Positions 40,508-46,218 of a stretch of DNA of 49,860 bases are shown piece by piece. Source of the DNA: an uncultured Corynebacterium sp. (GTDB taxonomy: Bacteria > Actinomycetota > Actinomycetes > Mycobacteriales > Mycobacteriaceae); contig NZ_CAMIAN010000015.1 in assembly GCF_946221155.1 (NCBI RefSeq), positions 1 through 49,860 of the forward strand, given 5' to 3'. A program made the position numbers and the translations under genes. The first letter of the stretch is position 1; each line of letters begins with the position of its first letter. Under the pieces are notes generated by a model that saw only the letters and a program-made list of their open reading frames with translations, made no database searches and was not told where the DNA came from.

Positions 40508-42334
40508 ATGAGCCAAGAGACCTTCCCACTACAGACCGTCCTCATCGCTAACCGTGGCGAGATCGCCATTCGCATCGCCCGCGCCGCCCGGGACCTCGGC
40601 ATCCGCTCCATCGCCGTCGTCTCCGAGGCGGACGTGGACAACCTGCACGCCAAGATCGCCGACGAGGCCTACACCCTGCCCGGCAACACCGCCGCCGAGA
40701 CGTACATGAACATCCCGGCTCTATTGGATATCGCCCTGCGCGCCGGCGCGGACTGCGTGCACCCCGGCTACGGCTTCCTTTCCGAGAACGCGGACTTCGC
40801 GCGCGCTGTCGCGGAGGCTGGCCTGACCTGGGTCGGCCCTACACCGGAAGCCATCGAGACCCTGGGCAACAAGGTCGCCGCCCGCGCACTGGCCACCGAG
40901 GTTGGCGCCCCGCTAGCCCCCGGCACCCCGGATCCGATTCCGAACTGGGAGCAGGCCCGTGACTTCGCCGACGAACACGGCATGCCGATCGCCATCAAGG
41001 CGGCGTTTGGCGGCGGTGGCCGTGGCCTGAAGGTCGTACACGATTACAACGACATCGAGGCCGCCTTCGAGTCCGCAGGCCGCGAGGCCAAGGCAGCTTT
41101 TGGCCGTGGCGAGTGCTACGTAGAGAAGTTCCTGACCAAGCCCCGCCACGTGGAAGCGCAGGTGCTAGCCGATACGCACGGCAACGTGCGTGTTGTGGGC
41201 ACGCGCGATTGCTCGGTGCAGCGCCGCTTCCAGAAGCTCGTCGAGGAGGCCCCGGCGCCGTTCCTGACCGATAAGCAGCGCACCGACATCATCGAGGGCT
41301 CCCGCTCCATCTGCCAGGCCGCGAACTACACGGGCGCGGGCACTGTGGAGTTCATCGTCGCCGAGGACGGCACCGTCAGCTTCCTGGAGGTCAACACCCG
41401 CGTACAGGTCGAGCACCCGGTCACCGAAACTGTGACGGGTGTGGACATCGTCGGCGAGCAATTCCGCATCGCCGCCGGCCTGCCGCTTAGCTTCGACGAG
41501 GACCCGGTCAGCGACGGCCACGCCTTCGAGTTCCGCATCAACGCGGAAGACGCCGCCAATGGCTTCGTCCCCTCCCCTGGCACCGTCACCCAGTTCGAGG
41601 TTCCGACGGGCCCGGGCATTCGCGTGGACGCGGGCGTGCGTTCTGGCTCTACGATCCCCGGTTTCTACGATTCCCTCATGGCCAAGCTGATCGTCAAGGG
41701 CCCGAACCGTGAGGTCGCCCTGCGCCGCGCCCAGGCCGCCCTGGCTGAGATGCGCATCCAAGGTGTGCGCACCGTACTGCCGTTCCACAAGGACATCGTT
41801 ACCCACCCCGCGTTCTGTGGCGACGATCTGCACGTCTACACCGACTGGGTGGACAAGGAGTACGAGCCGGGCATTGGCGCGGGCTATGCCGGTTCCTCCC
41901 CCGAGGACGTCGAGGATGCCTACACCGAGCGCACCACTCTTACCGTGGAGATCGACGGCCGCCTGCACCGCGTGAGCCTTCCTTCTTCCTTCGGCGTTGC
42001 TACCGCTGCTTCTTCTGGTGCGGACGCCACCTCGGCCTCCTCCACCACCGGTTCCAGCGCGGCCGCTGGTAACTCCGGCGCGGACGCCTCGGCGGGGAGC
42101 TCCGCCGGTGGCAGCACCGACGCTAACGCCGTGGTGTGCCCGTACACCGGTGTGCTGGTGAAGTGGCAGGTCGCCGATGGCGATTCCGTGGAGGTCGGCC
42201 AGCCGATCGCCACTATCGAGGCCATGAAGATGGAATCAACGGTGGAGGCCAAGTCCGCCGGCACCATCACGCTGGCTCAGCTGAACCCGGGAGACAATGT
42301 GTCGAAGGGTGACGCACTGGGGCACATTGCGTAA
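40508..42334 (+). CDS. Biotin carboxylase-BCCP fusion protein
   Basis: 608 aa. The N-terminal biotin carboxylase (about residues 10-450) has ANRGEIAIRI, GYGFLSENADFA, the ATP-grasp glycine loop KAAFGGGGRGLK, EVNTRVQVEHPVTE and the late GFYDSLMAKLIV. A Ser/Gly/Ala-rich hinge of about 45 residues leads to a BCCP domain with the biotinylated lysine in EAMKMES. AAGGAA lies 8 nt before the ATG. No carboxyltransferase of the acyl-CoA type is nearby. Its place after pxpA-pxpBC suggests that the PxpBC protein, a urea-carboxylase-like carboxyltransferase module, is its partner. A generic acyl-CoA carboxylase role is the alternative. Confidence 0.9.
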   Translation: MSQETFPLQTVLIANRGEIAIRIARAARDLGIRSIAVVSEADVDNLHAKIADEAYTLPGNTAAETYMNIPALLDIALRAGADCVHPGYGFLSENADFARAVAEAGLTWVGPTPEAIETLGNKVAARALATEVGAPLAPGTPDPIPNWEQARDFADEHGMPIAIKAAFGGGGRGLKVVHDYNDIEAAFESAGREAKAAFGRGECYVEKFLTKPRHVEAQVLADTHGNVRVVGTRDCSVQRRFQKLVEEAPAPFLTDKQRTDIIEGSRSICQAANYTGAGTVEFIVAEDGTVSFLEVNTRVQVEHPVTETVTGVDIVGEQFRIAAGLPLSFDEDPVSDGHAFEFRINAEDAANGFVPSPGTVTQFEVPTGPGIRVDAGVRSGSTIPGFYDSLMAKLIVKGPNREVALRRAQAALAEMRIQGVRTVLPFHKDIVTHPAFCGDDLHVYTDWVDKEYEPGIGAGYAGSSPEDVEDAYTERTTLTVEIDGRLHRVSLPSSFGVATAASSGADATSASSTTGSSAAAGNSGADASAGSSAGGSTDANAVVCPYTGVLVKWQVADGDSVEVGQPIATIEAMKMESTVEAKSAGTITLAQLNPGDNVSKGDALGHIA

Positions 42335-42340
42335 TAAGCT
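42335..42340 (+). promoter_or_regulatory. -10 box (TAAGCT) for the GntR gene
   Basis: TANNNT hexamer overlapping the end of the carboxylase gene and ending 8 nt before the GntR ATG. It would allow separate leaderless expression of the regulator. Confidence 0.35.
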
Positions 42341-42348
42341 GTACTGCT

Positions 42349-42993
42349 ATGCACTCCCAGTCGGCTATCGCGCATTCAGCTCTTCTCGACGGCATCGCTT
42401 CCGGTGCCTATCTGCCGGGCGAGAAGCTCAATGAGGTGAACGTAGCCCAGTCGCTGGGAATCTCCCGCAATACCCTGCGGGAGGCTTTTGCCACCCTGGT
42501 TTCGGAGGGTCTGTTGGAGCGGATCCCCAACCGGGGTGTTTTTATTGCGGAGCCCACTCGTGAGGACTTGGCCGACATGTACGCTGCCCGCACAGTGCTG
42601 GAGCCGGGGGCACTTCTGTGGGGCCAGCGGGAGGGGCTGGACGAGTTGGAAGAGATTGTCGCTAGCGCAGAAAAGCTACGAGATTCCGCCGATTCAAATG
42701 CCAGCGACGAGGACATACGTGCGATTGCGGATGCGAACCAGGATTTTCACCGCGCGATTGTCGCCAGCGCTGGGTCGGCGGGGTTGAATCACTCGATGGA
42801 TCGCATTTTGGCGCAGATGCGCCTGGGGTTTGCCCGCGCCAACCGGCTGAACCACGAGTTCCACGTGGAGTTCATCGCGCAGAACCGCACAGTGACAGAT
42901 CTAATCGCAGAAGAGCGTTGGCAGGAGGCAGCAAGTCAGCTGGCCGGGTTCCTACAGCGCACGGGCGATAACATCGAGCGTTATTTCGGCTAA
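42349..42993 (+). CDS. GntR-family transcriptional regulator (FadR/FCD subgroup)
   Basis: 214 aa. The N-terminal winged helix-turn-helix (about residues 1-70: SALLDGIASGAYLPGEKLNEVNVAQSLGISRNTLREAFATL, then LERIPNRGVFI) is followed by an all-helical FCD domain. The FCD metal/ligand residues are Asp in RAIADANQDFHRAIV and His in the later HEFHVEF block. It lies 14 bp after the carboxylase gene at the end of the oxoproline operon. Two palindromes with the TTGT-N3-ACAA form, one at pxpA and one at the NRAMP gene, are its likely targets; none is seen at its own promoter. The inducer may be 5-oxoproline or D-glutamate (inference). Confidence 0.9.
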   Translation: MHSQSAIAHSALLDGIASGAYLPGEKLNEVNVAQSLGISRNTLREAFATLVSEGLLERIPNRGVFIAEPTREDLADMYAARTVLEPGALLWGQREGLDELEEIVASAEKLRDSADSNASDEDIRAIADANQDFHRAIVASAGSAGLNHSMDRILAQMRLGFARANRLNHEFHVEFIAQNRTVTDLIAEERWQEAASQLAGFLQRTGDNIERYFG

Positions 42994-43028
42994 GAAACGC
43001 GCACGAGGTTTCTCTCTGGAGTGTGTAC

Positions 43029-43844
43029 TCAGGGCACCTGGTACTGCAGGTCGCGCGCATCGGTGATCAACATGTGCCCAGGCGCGTGGCAGATCGCGAA
43101 TTCGGGCTTGGATTCCATCACCACTGATTGCGGGGTCACGCCACACGCCCAGAAAACAGGGATGGTGCCGGCGGGGATATCCACGGCCTCGCCAAAGTCC
43201 GGGTGGTTCACGTCCTGGATACCAATAGCCGCGGGGTCGCCGACGTGCACCGGGGCGCCGTGTACTGCCGGGTAGCGGGAGGTGATCCGTACTGCGTCGG
43301 CCACTTGGGCGGCTGGGATGGGGCGCATGGAGACAACCATCGGGCCGGAGAACACCCCCGCGGGGTTGGTAGGAATGTTCGTGCGAAACATCGGCACGTT
43401 CTTGCCCTGTGCAATGTGTTCCACCGGAACGCCGTTTTCAAGCAGCGCGGTCTCGAATGTGAAAGAACAGCCAATGATGAAGCTGACTAGATCTTCGCGC
43501 CATACGTCGCGCACGTCCGGGACCTCGCTGTCCAGCTGGCCTTTGCGGTACACGCGGTACAAAGGAATGTCGCTGCGTATGTCCCCGTCCGCCAGCAGCT
43601 CGGAGGAAACCTGTCCGGCCTCCAGCACGCCGAGCAGCGGGCACGGCTTCGGGTTGCGCTGGGCGAACAGCAGGAAGTCGAATGCTTGCTCTTGGGGCAG
43701 GGTGATCAGGTTCGCCTGTGCATAGCCCCGCGAGTAGCCCGAGGTGTGAGCCACGGTGCCGGCGCGGAAGATCTGACGCGCCTGCTGTGGCGAGAGCGCA
43801 CTTGGATTCCCCTGATACTCCTGCCCTACGACCTCGTCTGCCAT
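43029..43844 (-). CDS. DUF1445 (YcsI) family protein, D-glutamate cyclase-like
   Basis: 271 aa. The DUF1445 family includes the bacterial YcsI proteins and the mammalian D-glutamate cyclase, which converts D-glutamate to 5-oxo-D-proline. Conserved blocks are RAGTVAHTSGYSRGYAQANL, DVRDVWREDLVSFIIGCSFTFE, MRPIPAAQVADAVRITSRYPAVHGAPVH, PVFWACGVTPQ and CHAPGHMLITD. GGGAG lies 9 nt before the ATG. It follows the NRAMP-like gene by 40 bp. In Bacillus subtilis the same families (ycsF, ycsG, ycsI, kipI, kipA) are in one operon; here they form two converging units. Confidence 0.88.
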   Translation of the reverse strand: MADEVVGQEYQGNPSALSPQQARQIFRAGTVAHTSGYSRGYAQANLITLPQEQAFDFLLFAQRNPKPCPLLGVLEAGQVSSELLADGDIRSDIPLYRVYRKGQLDSEVPDVRDVWREDLVSFIIGCSFTFETALLENGVPVEHIAQGKNVPMFRTNIPTNPAGVFSGPMVVSMRPIPAAQVADAVRITSRYPAVHGAPVHVGDPAAIGIQDVNHPDFGEAVDIPAGTIPVFWACGVTPQSVVMESKPEFAICHAPGHMLITDARDLQYQVP

Positions 43845-43885
43845 TTCCGTGGCTCCCTTTTCTACCTCTTATGCTCCGATTCTTC

Positions 43886-45145
43886 TTATGCCCAGATTTC
43901 CGGCAGCTTGCTCATGGAGTTCCAGCCCAGATAGACCGTCAGCACCCAGGTAATCACGCCCACCACCAACAGCCAGGTTGGGTACTTGTAGTTCTGCAGC
44001 AGGTCGCGGCGGCGCCAGGCCACCCACAGAACGACGGCGAATCCGATCGGCAGGATCAGGCCGTTGAATGCGCCGGCGAAGATCAGCAGCTTCTGCGGGG
44101 CCTGGTTCAGGATCAAGTAGATCGCAGCACACACGGCGATGAAGGCCACGACCAGCCAATTGAAGGTGGACTTCTTCATCGATTGCGAAGTGACGAATGT
44201 CAGGGAGGTGTAAGAAGCGCCCACTACAGAGGTCAGGCCTGCAGCCCACAACACCACGCCGAAGAAGCGCACGCCGATGTCGCCAGCGGCATGGCGGAAC
44301 GCGTCTGCGGCCATGTTATCGCCGGCCAGCGTCACGCCCGAAGCGACCACGCCCAGGATCGCCAGGAACAGAAGCATACGCATCACACCGGTCACGATGA
44401 TGCCGGAGACCGAAACCTTGGTGATCGTGTTGACGTTCTGTACTCCAGTCTGCCCGGAATCAATCATGCGGTGTGCGCCCGCGAAGGTGATGTATCCACC
44501 GACCGTGCCGCCGATAAGGGTGGTGATCACCAGGAAGTCCACCTCGGTCGGCGCCACTGTGTTCCTCAGAGCTTCACCTAGTGGCGGCGCGGAAACTACT
44601 GCGACGTAAATCATCAGCAAAATCATGATGGCACCCAGGCCAACGACGATGCGGTCCAGAGCCATACCCGCGCGCTTCGACAGGAAGATGAAGATCGCGA
44701 TCGCTGCGGACAACCCGCCGCCTAGCAGTGGGTCCCAGCCGAGCATCGCATTGATACCCAAGCCCGTTCCGCCGATGTTGCCGATGTTGAAGATCAGCCC
44801 GCCGATGAACACGAACGCTGCCATGACCCAGCCGAGCCCCGGCAGAATCTCATTTCCCAACTCGTTGGCGCGCTTGCCGGATACGCCCAGCACGCGCCAA
44901 ACGTTCAGCTGGATGGCGATGTCCACCAGGATGGAGACGAGGATCGCAAACGCGAATGCCGCGCCCATCTCCACCGTGAACACGGTGGTTTGGGTGATGA
45001 ATCCCGGGCCGATGGCGCTGGTGGCCATGAGGAACATTGCGCCCATTGACGCGGTGAATGTAGCCGCGCGGGCAGCTTCGGGCTTTCCGCCTACTGGTTT
45101 GCTTTCTGCGGGCGTGCTGCCCTCGTGCTGATCTGTGTTCGACAT
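43886..45145 (-). CDS. NRAMP-family transporter (YcsG type)
   Basis: 419 aa with about 11 membrane segments. The hydrophobic core starts with the NRAMP segment GAMFLMATSAIGPGFITQTTVF, and continues with GNIGGTGLGINAMLG in segment 3. The classical DPGN and MPH metal motifs of manganese transporters are absent or changed, so the substrate may not be a metal. Its pairing with oxoproline genes here and in other bacteria suggests uptake of 5-oxoproline or a related compound (inference). AAAGG lies about 10 nt before the ATG. Its promoter region carries two inverted repeats, one equal to the pxpA operator. Confidence 0.88.
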   Translation of the reverse strand: MSNTDQHEGSTPAESKPVGGKPEAARAATFTASMGAMFLMATSAIGPGFITQTTVFTVEMGAAFAFAILVSILVDIAIQLNVWRVLGVSGKRANELGNEILPGLGWVMAAFVFIGGLIFNIGNIGGTGLGINAMLGWDPLLGGGLSAAIAIFIFLSKRAGMALDRIVVGLGAIMILLMIYVAVVSAPPLGEALRNTVAPTEVDFLVITTLIGGTVGGYITFAGAHRMIDSGQTGVQNVNTITKVSVSGIIVTGVMRMLLFLAILGVVASGVTLAGDNMAADAFRHAAGDIGVRFFGVVLWAAGLTSVVGASYTSLTFVTSQSMKKSTFNWLVVAFIAVCAAIYLILNQAPQKLLIFAGAFNGLILPIGFAVVLWVAWRRRDLLQNYKYPTWLLVVGVITWVLTVYLGWNSMSKLPEIWA

Positions 45146-45162
45146 GTCGGCACCTTTCTATC

Positions 45163-45178
45163 AGTGATTTGTATCACT
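45163..45178. promoter_or_regulatory. Inverted repeat AGTGAT-N4-ATCACT before the NRAMP gene
   Basis: 16-bp perfect inverted repeat between the operator and the NRAMP start. It may be a second regulator site or a leader hairpin. A TACAAA -10 candidate lies in its centre on the minus strand, 18 bp from a TTGTTG -35. Confidence 0.5.
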
Positions 45179-45185
45179 TTAGAAT

Positions 45186-45198
45186 GTTGTTCAACAAT
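45186..45198. promoter_or_regulatory. GntR-family operator 2 (core TTGTTGAACAA)
   Basis: On the minus strand ATTGTTGAACAAC, identical to operator 1 except the last base. It overlaps the stop of the hydrolase gene and a TTGTTG -35 candidate of the NRAMP-DUF1445 unit. Confidence 0.7.
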
Positions 45199-46177
45199 CC
45201 GCAACTGCCTTCCGCAGCCATTCCGCCAGCTCATCCACTCGCTGTCGCCACACCGCGGGAGCCGCAATGATATGTTCACTGTCGTACTCGTAAAACTGCA
45301 CCTCGGCGCCGCTTTCCTCGAAGTACTTCTTAATGACGCCCCCTGCGGTTCCCCTGCTGTCAAACTTTGCATAGGAGACTGCCGTGGGCACCCCTGCAAT
45401 ATCCACCGCGAATCCTTCCGGAATTCGCGGGCTGAGCGCCGTCAAGAAATCCAGCTTAAAGTCCGGCCCCAGAGCCGAGCTCAGTGCCGATCCCACAACC
45501 TGGCCCGCGGCCACCAGTCCACTGCCGAACACCACCAGGCCGAAGGACTTTGGCGCCAGCTCCTCCTTGATCTGCGCAACCGCTTCCGCCACGTCCTGCT
45601 GGGTAAGGTCCCAAGATCCGTAGCCAGGCAGCGGATACGTCAAGTCCACGATGGTCACCCCGGACCGCTCCGCAAGCGCGGCAAAGAGGGGAAGCCAGAA
45701 CTGGTCGTGGCTTGCACCGTCACCGAACCAGCCCGGTCCACCGTGCAGGCTGACGGCTACGGCTCCGTTGGGGTTAGAGGGCGTCAATACAGTTCCAACT
45801 ACCCCATCCGGCAGTGCGCGGTGCTGCGACGCCCAGGGATCGGCCCGTACCTGAGAGGTATAGGCGACGTGCGGCATGCGGTGATCCAGCCCCGCACCCA
45901 GCACCAGCAAGCTGCTGTGCGCCAACAGGTCGGGCACTCGTGCCCACATGCGCTCCGTCTCGTCCACCAGCTCCGCGGGAACGGGGCAAGACTGATCCTT
46001 GTAGGGAACCCCCTCGTCGTTTACGAGGGAATTGAAAATCTCCGGATAATTATCCTCAAAGAAGTTATTTAGCTGATCCAGCTGCTGCTGGGCACTCAGC
46101 GGTTCCACGCCAGCCTGCACGTCGCCACCAGTACCGGGCAGGTTGACAATGTCGGAGTTCGGGGTCTGCTCGCTCAT
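45191..46177 (-). CDS. Alpha/beta-hydrolase fold protein
   Basis: 328 aa, probable esterase or peptidase-like hydrolase of unknown substrate. The N-terminal helical region (LSAQQQLDQLNNFFEDNYPEI) precedes a fold with the HGGPGWFGDG oxyanion strand; the nucleophile-elbow position reads VFGSGLVAAG. A late SEHIIAAPAVW block has the His. The elbow GSGLV fits G-x-S-x only loosely, so catalysis is not certain. A -10 TACAAT (46186-46191) ends 8 nt before the ATG, implying leaderless transcription. A TGACGCCCCC element lies in a loop (GTAGGVIKKYF) and a near copy elsewhere in the gene. Confidence 0.75.
   Translation of the reverse strand: MSEQTPNSDIVNLPGTGGDVQAGVEPLSAQQQLDQLNNFFEDNYPEIFNSLVNDEGVPYKDQSCPVPAELVDETERMWARVPDLLAHSSLLVLGAGLDHRMPHVAYTSQVRADPWASQHRALPDGVVGTVLTPSNPNGAVAVSLHGGPGWFGDGASHDQFWLPLFAALAERSGVTIVDLTYPLPGYGSWDLTQQDVAEAVAQIKEELAPKSFGLVVFGSGLVAAGQVVGSALSSALGPDFKLDFLTALSPRIPEGFAVDIAGVPTAVSYAKFDSRGTAGGVIKKYFEESGAEVQFYEYDSEHIIAAPAVWRQRVDELAEWLRKAVADC
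45334..45343 (+). repeat. Dispersed 10-mer TGACGCCCCC, exact copy 8
   Basis: Exact copy after GTACTTCTTAA, antisense within the hydrolase gene. A near copy (TGACGCCCTC after CTGTAT) is on the minus strand at 45777-45786. Confidence 0.6.
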
Positions 46178-46185
46178 AGTTAGCC

Positions 46186-46191
46186 ATTGTA
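46186..46191 (-). promoter_or_regulatory. -10 box (TACAAT) of the hydrolase gene
   Basis: TACAAT on the minus strand ending 8 nt before ATG 46177; leaderless arrangement. Confidence 0.5.
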
Positions 46192-46218
46192 GTTTCGACC
46201 CCGGACAAGGTTCCCGCT

